Positions 29,543-37,333 of a DNA stretch of 64,000 bases are shown piece by piece. The notes below the pieces were generated by a model. It searched no databases, had not been told where the DNA came from, and saw nothing but the letters and a program-made list of their open reading frames with translations. Position numbers and translations under genes: made by a program. Source of the stretch: Alkalibaculum sporogenes. Lineage in GTDB: Bacteria; Bacillota; Clostridia; Eubacteriales; Alkalibacteraceae. Each line of letters opens with the position of its first letter. The first letter of the stretch is position 1. The stretch is from NCBI RefSeq assembly GCF_009362815.1, contig NZ_WHNX01000003.1, forward strand, positions 124,001 through 188,000, written 5' to 3'.

Positions 29543-30832
29543 ATGAAAAAAAGATTTATTACTATATTGTTTATAACGTTAATACTTGTGTCTTTACCTA
29601 TTAAATTAATTAAAGCAGATGAGGGATCCTCGTTATTCAATGGTCTTTACTTAATTAACGGAGAAGTTGAGTTGCAAAGTGTAAAAATTGATATTTCTGT
29701 TGATAACTCTCAGACTAGCAGGGTAACAGCATCATATGAAATGAAAAATAATGGTAAAGAAACTCAATCTTTAACCTTGGGGACGCCATTAACCTCGTTA
29801 AAAATAAGTAATTTTAAAAATAGTTTTACACCATATAACTATAATTCAATAATAGTTAGTGGCAGTAAAATTAACGAAACTATAGAAGGATTAGATGTTG
29901 ATTTTGACAATTGGAGAAATTTTAATATTCCAATGAACTTAAAACCTGGGGAAACAGCTACAGCTACAATTACGTATAATATAGAGAATAAACAAGATTA
30001 TTCAGGAAAAGTAACTGTAGATATGGATATGGAACATTTAAAAAGCTGGGGTTCCCAGCCTGAAGAGGTAAATATTAAGGCTAGCTTCAATGCAAAAACG
30101 GTAAAGATATACAATTTTGATAATTACTTTAAAGTAGAGCCTACTGAGATACTAGATGAGTATGGATACATTTGGACATTGACAGGAAGAGATATGTATA
30201 GAGATATTGCTTTTAATTATTATTTTGTAGATGATGAAATAATTTCACAATTAAGAAAAATTAAAAATGGGCAAATTAATACGATGATTTCTAGTTTTAA
30301 TAATAGAGATTATAGTAGGGTAATTGAAAGTGGCAAGAAATACATAGCCGATTCAAAGAATACTGAGAATCAAAATATCGTTTACTTGTTAATGGTAGAT
30401 GCGTATATAGCGATTAAAGAGTATCATCAAGCATTGGCTATTTACGACTTAATAGAAATAGGAACAACTGATCTTGGTGAAATTGATGAAAAGATTCAAT
30501 ATAAAACCCTATACAACAAAGTTATAAGCTATAGAGAATTAAAACAATATGAGAAAATGTATGATTTAATAGATTATGAATTAAACTATTCAAGTTTAAA
30601 TACTTATATGGCAAGATACCTAGAACAACAAATCGACTTAATTCCAGAGAAAGAACTTTCGCGAATAAAAGAAACTCGTACAGAACCAAGTGAATTGGAG
30701 AAATTTACCAATAAGTTTATTAAAGGAGAGTTTCAACCATTTCTTTTATTAGCAATTGGAATCATATTAATCGTTTTAATCGTTATACTTTTTATAAGAA
30801 GAAAGAAAAATAAAAATAGATTTTTTCATTAG
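29543..30832 (+). CDS. exported membrane-anchored protein of unknown function
   Basis: 429 residues with an N-terminal signal peptide (about 1-25, ending KADEG), an extracellular beta-rich part (30-230), a helical, TPR-like part (240-380) and a C-terminal membrane span with a basic tail (FLLLAIGIILIVLIVILFI then RRKKNK). Type I topology. Family not recognised. It sits 15 bases after the amidohydrolase and 9 before the methyltransferase, so a single operon is likely. Confidence 0.6.
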   Translation: MKKRFITILFITLILVSLPIKLIKADEGSSLFNGLYLINGEVELQSVKIDISVDNSQTSRVTASYEMKNNGKETQSLTLGTPLTSLKISNFKNSFTPYNYNSIIVSGSKINETIEGLDVDFDNWRNFNIPMNLKPGETATATITYNIENKQDYSGKVTVDMDMEHLKSWGSQPEEVNIKASFNAKTVKIYNFDNYFKVEPTEILDEYGYIWTLTGRDMYRDIAFNYYFVDDEIISQLRKIKNGQINTMISSFNNRDYSRVIESGKKYIADSKNTENQNIVYLLMVDAYIAIKEYHQALAIYDLIEIGTTDLGEIDEKIQYKTLYNKVISYRELKQYEKMYDLIDYELNYSSLNTYMARYLEQQIDLIPEKELSRIKETRTEPSELEKFTNKFIKGEFQPFLLLAIGIILIVLIVILFIRRKKNKNRFFH

Positions 30833-30841
30833 AGGAGAATT

Positions 30842-31588
30842 ATGTACAATAAAATGTCAAGAATATACGATGAATTAATGACAGAAGAAGTAGATTATAT
30901 AAATTGGACACATTATATTCAAAAGATTTTTGCAAGATATAATGTAGAAGTTAAAGATGTCATGGATTTAGGTTGTGGAACAGGAAATATAACAATTCCT
31001 CTATCGGATATGGGATATAAAATGGTAGGAGTAGATTTATCAGAAGACATGCTAGCTATAGCAGATAGTAAAGCCTTCCTTAAAAATAATAATATAAAGT
31101 GGATATATGGAGATATGGTAGACTCTCAAGCATATGATATGTCTTATGATGCGATTATATCATGTTGTGACGCTGTAAACTATATACTTGAAGAAGACGA
31201 GCTTATGAAAATGTTTAGAAATGTCTATAAAGGGCTTAAAGAAAATGGAATTTTCACTTTCGATATAAATTCATATTATAAGATTAATCAAGTGTATAAA
31301 GACCAAGTCTTTACTTACACATCAGATAAAATAAATTATATATGGGAAAATAATTACGATGAAGATACAGACATTATCGAGTATTATTTAAATTTTTTTG
31401 TAAAGAATGATAAAGATAACGATTATACAAGGTCAGAAGAAATACATTATCAAAAAGCTTATAAAAATGAAAATATTATAGATATGTTACTAAAAGTGGG
31501 GTTTACATCTGTAGAATTATTTAAGTTTGATTCTTTTCAGATGCCTGACTTAGAAGCTGAAAGAATACAATTTTGCGCAATAAGGTGA
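30842..31588 (+). CDS. class I SAM-dependent methyltransferase
   Basis: 248 residues with the SAM motif MDLGCGTGNITIPLSDMGYK and GVDLSEDML, acidic loop in YGDMVDSQAYD and the post-motif SCCDAVNYI. Substrate unknown. This type is common in clostridia next to hslO. RBS GAGGAG. Confidence 0.8.
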   Translation: MYNKMSRIYDELMTEEVDYINWTHYIQKIFARYNVEVKDVMDLGCGTGNITIPLSDMGYKMVGVDLSEDMLAIADSKAFLKNNNIKWIYGDMVDSQAYDMSYDAIISCCDAVNYILEEDELMKMFRNVYKGLKENGIFTFDINSYYKINQVYKDQVFTYTSDKINYIWENNYDEDTDIIEYYLNFFVKNDKDNDYTRSEEIHYQKAYKNENIIDMLLKVGFTSVELFKFDSFQMPDLEAERIQFCAIR

Positions 31589-31637
31589 GAAGTAATTAGT
31601 AAATTATACTTGAGATTAAGATTATGAGGAGAATAAC

Positions 31638-32504
31638 ATGGATTATATGATAAGTGCTACTATTGAAGGACAACCTATAAGGCTATTTGCAGCGGATACT
31701 ACTGAGATGATAAGAGAGTCACAAAAAATACATGGTACATCACCTACTGCTTCAGCAGCTTTAGGAAGAACTATGACTGCAGTTGCAATGATGACTATGA
31801 TGCTTAAAAGTGAAAAAGATAAAATAACAGCTCAAATAAAAGGTGACGGCATTGCAGAAAATATTCTTGTAGTAGGTAATGTAAAAGGTGAATTGAAAGC
31901 TGACATATACAATCCTGATATTTATATTCCGCTTAAAGAAAATGGTAAGTTAGATGTTTCATCAGCAATTGGAAAAGGAACTTTAACAATTATAAAGGAT
32001 TTAGGTTTAAAACATCCATATATCGGAACAGTAGAGATAGTAAGTGGCGAAATAGCAGAAGATTTTACTTACTATTTTATGGCATCAGAACAAGTGCCGT
32101 CTGTAGTAGCACTAGGTGTATTAGTGAATCCAGATGGAAGCATTGAAAAAGCTGGAGGATTTATTATTCAATTATTACCAGGCTATAGCGAAAATCTAAT
32201 AGAACATATAGAAAAAAGGATAACAGAAGTATCAAGTATTACTATATTACTAGAAGAGGGTAAATCACTAGAAGAAATTTTACTGTTACTGTTTGATGGC
32301 TACAATGTTTCATTTGCTGAAGAGAAATTAGTTAAATACTATTGTGATTGTAATAAAGATAGATTTGAAAGAGGTCTTATTTCTTTAGGATCTGAAGAAA
32401 TTAAAATGATAATAGAAGAACAGGAAAAAGCAGAAATCAAATGTCATTTCTGCGGAAAAGAGTACATGTTTTACAAAGAAGATTTAGAAGAATTATTAAA
32501 ATAA
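31638..32504 (+). CDS. hslO: Hsp33 redox chaperone
   Basis: Redox-regulated holdase of 288 residues. N-terminal beta sandwich (ALGRTMTAVAMM, KGDGIAENILVVGN) and the C-terminal zinc module CDC at about 236-238 and CHFC at about 268-271, whose four cysteines release zinc when oxidised. In an anaerobe it protects against oxidative unfolding. Last gene before the tRNA array. Confidence 0.93.
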   Translation: MDYMISATIEGQPIRLFAADTTEMIRESQKIHGTSPTASAALGRTMTAVAMMTMMLKSEKDKITAQIKGDGIAENILVVGNVKGELKADIYNPDIYIPLKENGKLDVSSAIGKGTLTIIKDLGLKHPYIGTVEIVSGEIAEDFTYYFMASEQVPSVVALGVLVNPDGSIEKAGGFIIQLLPGYSENLIEHIEKRITEVSSITILLEEGKSLEEILLLLFDGYNVSFAEEKLVKYYCDCNKDRFERGLISLGSEEIKMIIEEQEKAEIKCHFCGKEYMFYKEDLEELLK

Positions 32505-32516
32505 AGTGAAACTTTA

Positions 32517-32547
32517 TTCAGTAGGGGTTTCTTCATTCCCTACTGAA
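32517..32547. repeat. TTCAGTAGGG hairpin repeat at the end of hslO
   Basis: TTCAGTAGGG pairs perfectly with CCCTACTGAA around an 11-base loop, 12 bases after the hslO stop. No T-tract follows, so termination is uncertain. The same sequence forms the hairpin at 19363-19392. Confidence 0.5.
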
Positions 32548-32646
32548 CAAATATCAATGATAGTTTGGATCAACTAACGTTTAAGCAATTCCAGAGAGGT
32601 TGTAGAACATGTTTTTATAGGCTAGAAAAAAAGTATGAAATAGGTA

Positions 32647-32675
32647 TTGACTTTATTATAGCCCTACTGTATACT
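32647..32675 (+). promoter_or_regulatory. sigma-A promoter of the tRNA array
   Basis: TTGACT, 17 bases, TATACT, about 30 bases upstream of tRNA-Val. Near-consensus boxes and ideal spacing. Confidence 0.75.
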
Positions 32676-32705
32676 AGTAAATGTCCTCAAAAATGAGAAC
32701 AAAAT

Positions 32706-32781
32706 GGTCGCATAGCTCAGCTGGGAGAGCACCTGCCTTACAAGCAGGGGGTCATAGGTTCGAGCCCTATTGCGACCACCA
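32706..32781 (+). tRNA. tRNA-Val (anticodon TAC)
   Basis: 76 bases with encoded CCA. Acceptor stem GGTCGCA/TGCGACC, T-loop GGTTCGAGCC, anticodon loop CTTACAA with TAC. Confidence 0.95.
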
Positions 32782-32807
32782 TTTATTTAGTAGAAACAAA
32801 AAAATGC

Positions 32808-32884
32808 GGCCTGGTAGTTCAGTTGGTTAGAATGCCAGCCTGTCACGCTGGAGGTCGACGGTTCGAGCCCGTTCCAGGTCGCCA
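32808..32884 (+). tRNA. tRNA-Asp (anticodon GTC)
   Basis: 77 bases with encoded CCA. Acceptor GGCCTGG/CCAGGTC, discriminator G, anticodon GTC in CTGTCAC. Its last part is duplicated at 33060-33079. Confidence 0.93.
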
Positions 32885-32940
32885 TTAAAAAACAATTTAG
32901 AATTGAAAATTTAGGATTTAGATTAAAACATGAGCAAGCA

Positions 32941-33026
32941 CAAAGGGCTCGAACCGCGAGGCGGTTTTGAGTGGTGCGAAGCAATTCAAATGCTAAATGC
33001 ATTTGAATAACGAAAAATCTCTGAGC
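32941..33026 (+). repeat. intergenic repeat of the tRNA array, copy 1
   Basis: Begins with GGGCTCGAACCGCGAGGCGG and ends with CGAAAAATCTCTGAGC. It contains hairpins CCGCGAGGCGG and ATTCAAATGC/GCATTTGAAT. A second copy is at 33139-33222. Confidence 0.7.
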
Positions 33027-33059
33027 GCCTAGCGAAGAGGGTAGATGCGAAGCATATAC

Positions 33060-33079
33060 GCCCGTTCCAGGTCGCCATT
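33060..33079 (+). pseudogene. duplicated 3' end of tRNA-Asp
   Basis: Twenty bases here are identical to the tRNA-Asp 3' end at 32867-32886 (T arm, acceptor strand, CCA and two flanking bases). No 5' part is present, so it is a remnant. The segment between the two carries repeat copy 1, as if an element had inserted and duplicated the tRNA end. Confidence 0.7.
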
Positions 33080-33138
33080 TAATTAATTAATAATTAAGAA
33101 TTAACAATGAATAATTAAAAGTACAAAGTAAAGGCACG

Positions 33139-33222
33139 TAGGGGTCGAACCGCGAGGCGGTTTCGAAACGGTGCGAAGCAATTTAAATGCAAGAGCATTT
33201 AAATAACGAAAAATCTCTGAGC
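33139..33222 (+). repeat. intergenic repeat of the tRNA array, copy 2
   Basis: Shares GGTCGAACCGCGAGGCGGTT, GGTGCGAAGCAAT and CGAAAAATCTCTGAGC with 32941-33026. The middle hairpin has drifted (ATTTAAATGC/GCATTTAAAT) but still pairs, which suggests selection for structure. Confidence 0.7.
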
Positions 33223-33284
33223 AACAAATTACAACTACTTTTTTCACTTCAAAAAATTAGAATACATATAATATAAACAAATAC

Positions 33285-33360
<76 letters not shown>

Positions 33361-33545
33361 GTTATTAATTGAGAACTACTTTGCTACCATGTAGCAATTC
33401 GACTTCTAACCTCTTGCATCTAGCATCTCAATGCCAGTGGTATAAGTAGAGAACCAAAATCTTCGATTTTGTGTGAATCACTTAGTACGGCAAACTAAAG
33501 TATTACACAATACTTGTCGAACACATTATAACTTAATATATTTAT

Positions 33546-33620
33546 GCGAAAGTGGCTCAGTGGTAGAGCATCGCCTTGCCAAGGCGAGGGTCGCGAGTTC
33601 AAATCTCGTCTTTCGCTCCA
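33546..33620 (+). tRNA. tRNA-Gly (anticodon GCC)
   Basis: 75 bases with CCA. Acceptor GCGAAAG/CTTTCGC, anticodon GCC in TTGCCAA. Confidence 0.95.
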
Positions 33621-33627
33621 TTTTAAT

Positions 33628-33701
33628 GGCGGCATAGCCAAGTGGTAAGGCACAGGTCTGCAACACCTTCATCCCCAGTTCAAATCTGGGTGCCGCCTCC
33701 A
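33628..33701 (+). tRNA. tRNA-Cys (anticodon GCA)
   Basis: 74 bases with CCA. Acceptor GGCGGCA/TGCCGCC, anticodon GCA in CTGCAAC. Confidence 0.95.
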
Positions 33702-33708
33702 TAACAAT

Positions 33709-33797
33709 GCCGGAGTGGCGGAACTGGCAGACGCACAGGACTTAAAATCCTGCGGTCCTAATAGACCGTATCGGTTCGATTCCGATCTTCGGCACCA
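33709..33797 (+). tRNA. tRNA-Leu (anticodon TAA)
   Basis: 89 bases with CCA and the long variable arm of a class II tRNA (GGTCCTAATAGACC). Acceptor GCCGGAG/CTTCGGC, anticodon TAA in CTTAAAA. Last tRNA of the array. Confidence 0.95.
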
Positions 33798-33810
33798 ACA
33801 TTAATTATAG

Positions 33811-33841
33811 ACTAAAGTTGAAAAAACTTTGGTTTTTTTTT
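33811..33841 (+). terminator. terminator of the tRNA array
   Basis: ACTAAAGTT pairs with AACTTTGGT and is followed by nine T. Confidence 0.85.
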
Positions 33842-33916
33842 CGTACAAAGCTTGATTGATCGGATATTTGTCAAATGGTGTTGGTGAAGAAAAAACCAAA
33901 AAAATGATTATTTATG

Positions 33917-33957
33917 TAGCTTAGGAACAATTGCGATATGTTCCTAAGCTATTTTTG
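33917..33957 (+). terminator. second terminator after the tRNA array
   Basis: TAGCTTAGGAACA and TGTTCCTAAGCTA form a 13-pair stem followed by TTTTTG. It is then followed by TTATCGCTAAGACAGTGATA, a degenerate start of the terminator-associated repeat. 33958-34144 holds no gene. Confidence 0.8.
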
Positions 33958-34144
33958 TTATCGCTAAGACAGTGATAAACGACTTCTTGTAGATGTATGT
34001 ATTACGATACAAAACTATTAGGGCTTGCAAATCCTCTTCTTGAGTTTTAGTCGCTGATTAACAAGCATCAGTTGATATAGATTCAAGTATTATTAAAATT
34101 TAACCAGGTCAATTTGTATTTCGAAGATTATTTAAAATATTGTA

Positions 34145-34186
34145 TTGACAAACCTGTATTACAATTATATACTATTGGTATACCAA
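34145..34186 (+). promoter_or_regulatory. sigma-A promoter with TTGGTATACCAA operator
   Basis: TTGACA (34145), 17 bases, TATACT (34168-34173), then the perfect palindrome TTGGTATACCAA at 34175-34186, covering the expected transcription start. This is the first of five such operators. The leader to the permease start is about 140 bases. Confidence 0.8.
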
Positions 34187-34329
34187 ATTCACATTAGGGA
34201 CAAGCAATGATAGTGAAGTGAAAAGGGAGGTAAGAGTCAGAAGAAACACGTGTTTATTTAATTTAAAGTTTGACATTATTTTAAGAATACGATTTAAAAT
34301 TATTTACGAAAAAAGGAGATGAGTGGCCC

Positions 34330-35658
34330 ATGGATCCTACTCAAGTAAGGGTTAAATCAGATGAAAAATTAAGTATTAAACAGTCATTATTTTACGGCTT
34401 TCAGTCGCTGTTAGCGTGCAATTTATTTTTAGGTCCATTTGTTCTAATAGGCGTTTTTCAAATGGATGTAACTTTGGCAGCATCTTTCATAGGGATGACA
34501 TTTTTAGCTTGTGGTATTGCAACAATTATTCAAGCTGGCTTTTTTCTTAAGATGCAGGTAATACAAGGTGTATCATTTGCTACTTTTGGAGCAATAATAG
34601 CAGTAGTTATGGGTGCAGACTTTGCCACACTTGTTGGAGCATTGCTTGTATCATCATTATTTATTGTTATCTTGGGTTATTTTAAACTATTCAGTAAACT
34701 AGTTAAAAAGTTTATTCCTGGATTAGTTGCTGGAACAGTTATCATTGTCGTTGGTATAGCTTTGATGCCAATCACTATTACGTCTATCGTAGATCTTCCA
34801 GGTAATCCTGGAGAAAACTTTTTAATTGCAGGAGTTACGTTCGGTTTGCTATTGATATTTATGAGACTGGGTAGAAAAAATAATAGGTTTGGAAAAATAC
34901 TTAGTATCGGCGGTGTGATTTATGCAATTGTAATTGGAACAATTGTAGCGTCATTCTTCGGTCAAGTAGACTTATCACCGATAGGATCTGCTTCATGGTT
35001 TTCTATACCCAAATTATTTCCATTTGGACCACCAAAGTTTGAAATTAATACAATTCTAGTATTTTTGGTAATTATGACAATTAGTATGATCGAGTCAATT
35101 GGAACATGGTTTACTATCACAGAAATGAGTGGAGATGAAGTAGACGACGCTCGTTTAGACAGAGGAGTTATGGGAGAAGGTTTGGGTGTCTTTATAGGTT
35201 CATTAGTCGGAGGTTTGCCGATTAGCAGCTACGCCTCAAACACAGGCGTTCTCGTTGTAACAAAAGTGTTTAGCCGATATGCAGCCATAGGAGCTGGAGT
35301 AATAGCAGTTGCCATGGCATTTAGCCCTAAGCTTATGTTTTTGATTGCAATTGTCCCTGCACCTGTTATATGGGGAGTGTATGGTATAGTATGCATCGCC
35401 GTTCTTATGAGTGGTATAAATAGTATTAAAAGATATCCGACTACAGAACGTAACAATTTAGTTGTGGGTATTGCCATTTTAGCAACGATTGGAACAGGAC
35501 TATTGCCAATGACTATCGTTGGTGTAATGCCTGGTATAATAAGTTACTTATTCCAAGCAGCTATTGCTATCGGTTGTATAGCCGCCATAGTTGCAAATCT
35601 TGTTATCCCTGAACAAGCTGATGACAAAGTGCAACTTGATATATCAGAAGGCCAATAG
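34330..35658 (+). CDS. NCS2-family permease (xanthine/uracil permease type)
   Basis: Inner-membrane symporter of 442 residues with about 12-14 hydrophobic segments and NCS2 features (IQAGFFLKMQVIQGVSFATFG, the QH/E-type motif region around IESIGTWFTITEMSG, and GEGLGVFIGSLVGGLPISSYASNTGV). The family carries purines, pyrimidines or ascorbate by cation symport. Its operator matches those of the transhydroxylase and cofactor genes, so a phenolic or a purine-like substrate is possible (inference). ATG behind AAAGGAG. Confidence 0.8.
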   Translation: MDPTQVRVKSDEKLSIKQSLFYGFQSLLACNLFLGPFVLIGVFQMDVTLAASFIGMTFLACGIATIIQAGFFLKMQVIQGVSFATFGAIIAVVMGADFATLVGALLVSSLFIVILGYFKLFSKLVKKFIPGLVAGTVIIVVGIALMPITITSIVDLPGNPGENFLIAGVTFGLLLIFMRLGRKNNRFGKILSIGGVIYAIVIGTIVASFFGQVDLSPIGSASWFSIPKLFPFGPPKFEINTILVFLVIMTISMIESIGTWFTITEMSGDEVDDARLDRGVMGEGLGVFIGSLVGGLPISSYASNTGVLVVTKVFSRYAAIGAGVIAVAMAFSPKLMFLIAIVPAPVIWGVYGIVCIAVLMSGINSIKRYPTTERNNLVVGIAILATIGTGLLPMTIVGVMPGIISYLFQAAIAIGCIAAIVANLVIPEQADDKVQLDISEGQ

Positions 35659-35685
35659 AATTTTAATATAGTACTTTCAATTTAA

Positions 35686-35724
35686 AAATCCTGGTGGATA
35701 GATTATCCAACCAGGATTTTTTTA
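35686..35724 (+). terminator. terminator of the permease gene
   Basis: AAATCCTGGT pairs with ACCAGGATTT, and GGATA with TATCC inside, and seven T follow. Confidence 0.9.
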
Positions 35725-36058
35725 ATTATCGCTAAGGTAACGAGTCAAGGGGCTGTAGAGAAACTCGTGAAGGCTTTTATAGAGAATCATGTATGATGTA
35801 GGAAATTTTTAAATTATTACTTAGAATTAATCTCGTATTAACAGGCACTAAGACCCCCCCCATTCGCGATTTTGAGATAAAAAAACGATAAGTGAGAGAT
35901 TGAATGCCTGTAAACTATTTACAAATTCATACAGACTGTAAAGTTAAATAACAGTACAATTAAATGGATATATTATTAGTAATATTACAATAAATTTGAG
36001 ATTTCCTATGTGAGGGGATATAATAGATGTATTCATAAAATTTTGCAGGAGGTTCATT
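35725..36058 (+). repeat. degenerate repeats between permease and HAD gene
   Basis: Directly after the terminator comes ATTATCGCTAAGGTAACGAG, a decayed copy of the terminator-associated repeat. At 35835 follows TATTAACAGGCACTAAGAC and a run of eight C (35854-35861), the end of the second repeat family. No ORF is supported. The HAD gene promoter should lie near 35950-36030. Confidence 0.5.
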
Positions 36059-36913
36059 ATGGACTACAAAATATTAGCTTTGGATTTAGATGGTACACTG
36101 CTAAATTCAACACATGAAATAACGTGCAATACACTACAAGTCATAAAAACGCTAAGATCTTTAGGGATGTGCATTGTAATTACAACAGGAAGAAGTTATA
36201 ATGCTTGTACTTATTATTCTAAATTAATAGATGCAGATTATACAATAGCTTGTAATGGTGCATTTACATATGATAATAAAAAAAATACTATATATAATAA
36301 AATACCTTTAGATAAAAAACTTTCCCAAAGTGTACTAGAAATGTTGTTTAAAGGGAAAGATAAACTAAAAATACAATGGGATAGCATATCTACATATTAT
36401 TCTAATAATATTACTCCATTTGAAAGTAATTATATTGAAAATTATAAGAGAGATTTTCCAGATGAAATATTCAATCATAGAATTATTAATAAATATAACA
36501 AGAATCACAAAGGGTTTAATGAAGAAATTTATCAAATTTTTTTCCATCCTACGAGTAGAAGTAGAGAAGAGTATTTTGATGTTCTTCAAGAACTTAAAAC
36601 TTTCCAAAACATAAATATTGTTGACTTTAAGAATGAGTGTACAGATATTAACAATATTTGCGCTACTAAAGGAAATGGGCTTAAAACATTGGCTAACTCA
36701 CTTAACGTTCCTAGTGAGAAAATTATAGCATTTGGTGATGGAAATAACGATATATCAATGTTTAAATATGCTGGTTTAGCTGTAGCTATGGAAAATGCAT
36801 GTGCTGAAATAAAAGAACTTTCTAATATGATAACAAGTCATCATGATAAAGAAGGTGTTGCAAACGCATTGCAAAGTATTTTTAAACTTAATCCTTCTAA
36901 TATAAATACCTAA
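36059..36913 (+). CDS. Cof-type HAD hydrolase
   Basis: Sugar-phosphate or similar phosphatase, 284 residues. HAD motif I DLDGTLL (residues 8-14), motif II TTGRS, cap domain C2B, and motif IV GDGNNDISMF near the C-terminus. Substrate not predictable. ATG behind GCAGGAGG. Monocistronic. Confidence 0.85.
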   Translation: MDYKILALDLDGTLLNSTHEITCNTLQVIKTLRSLGMCIVITTGRSYNACTYYSKLIDADYTIACNGAFTYDNKKNTIYNKIPLDKKLSQSVLEMLFKGKDKLKIQWDSISTYYSNNITPFESNYIENYKRDFPDEIFNHRIINKYNKNHKGFNEEIYQIFFHPTSRSREEYFDVLQELKTFQNINIVDFKNECTDINNICATKGNGLKTLANSLNVPSEKIIAFGDGNNDISMFKYAGLAVAMENACAEIKELSNMITSHHDKEGVANALQSIFKLNPSNINT

Positions 36914-37333
36914 TAAACAATATTGTATACAGTGTACAAAAAATTAACATAATACTTCTATGATAACACTATTATATTTTTTGAAGGTAATTTAATAAAA
37001 GCAAGTCTATTTTTACATTAGATATATTCATTGTTAAAACAAAAAAACTTTATAATGCGTACTATTTAACAATTACCAGTGATTAATATAGCATATATGA
37101 TATAAAAGTATATCATAATTACTTGCGCAATACTATATACAAGCAATTATGATTATGGTATAATTTAAAAAAATATTGCCTTAAATAGGTATTGTTTTTA
37201 GGTTAGCCTGGTTTGCATTAAATAATAACAGGTATAGTTAAAATGTTAACAAGTGTTTCTATTGTTGAAGTTTCTTTTTTCAAGAGTAGGATTACTATAA
37301 ATTAAAAAAAACAACATATTTAGGAGGTCCATA
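36914..37333 (+). promoter_or_regulatory. long leader of the PFOR gene with a 14-pair stem
   Basis: No ORF here. ATCATAATTACTTG at 37112 pairs with CAAGCAATTATGAT ending at 37153 (one mismatch, 14-base loop). TATAAT follows directly at 37158-37163, so the stem lies at or just upstream of a promoter. TTGTATACAGTGTACAA at 36929 is another inverted repeat. A regulatory role is possible. Confidence 0.35.

Noticed and set aside
33958-34144. Small gene between terminator and permease promoter
   Set aside because: Only short frames without RBS. Composition is non-coding.
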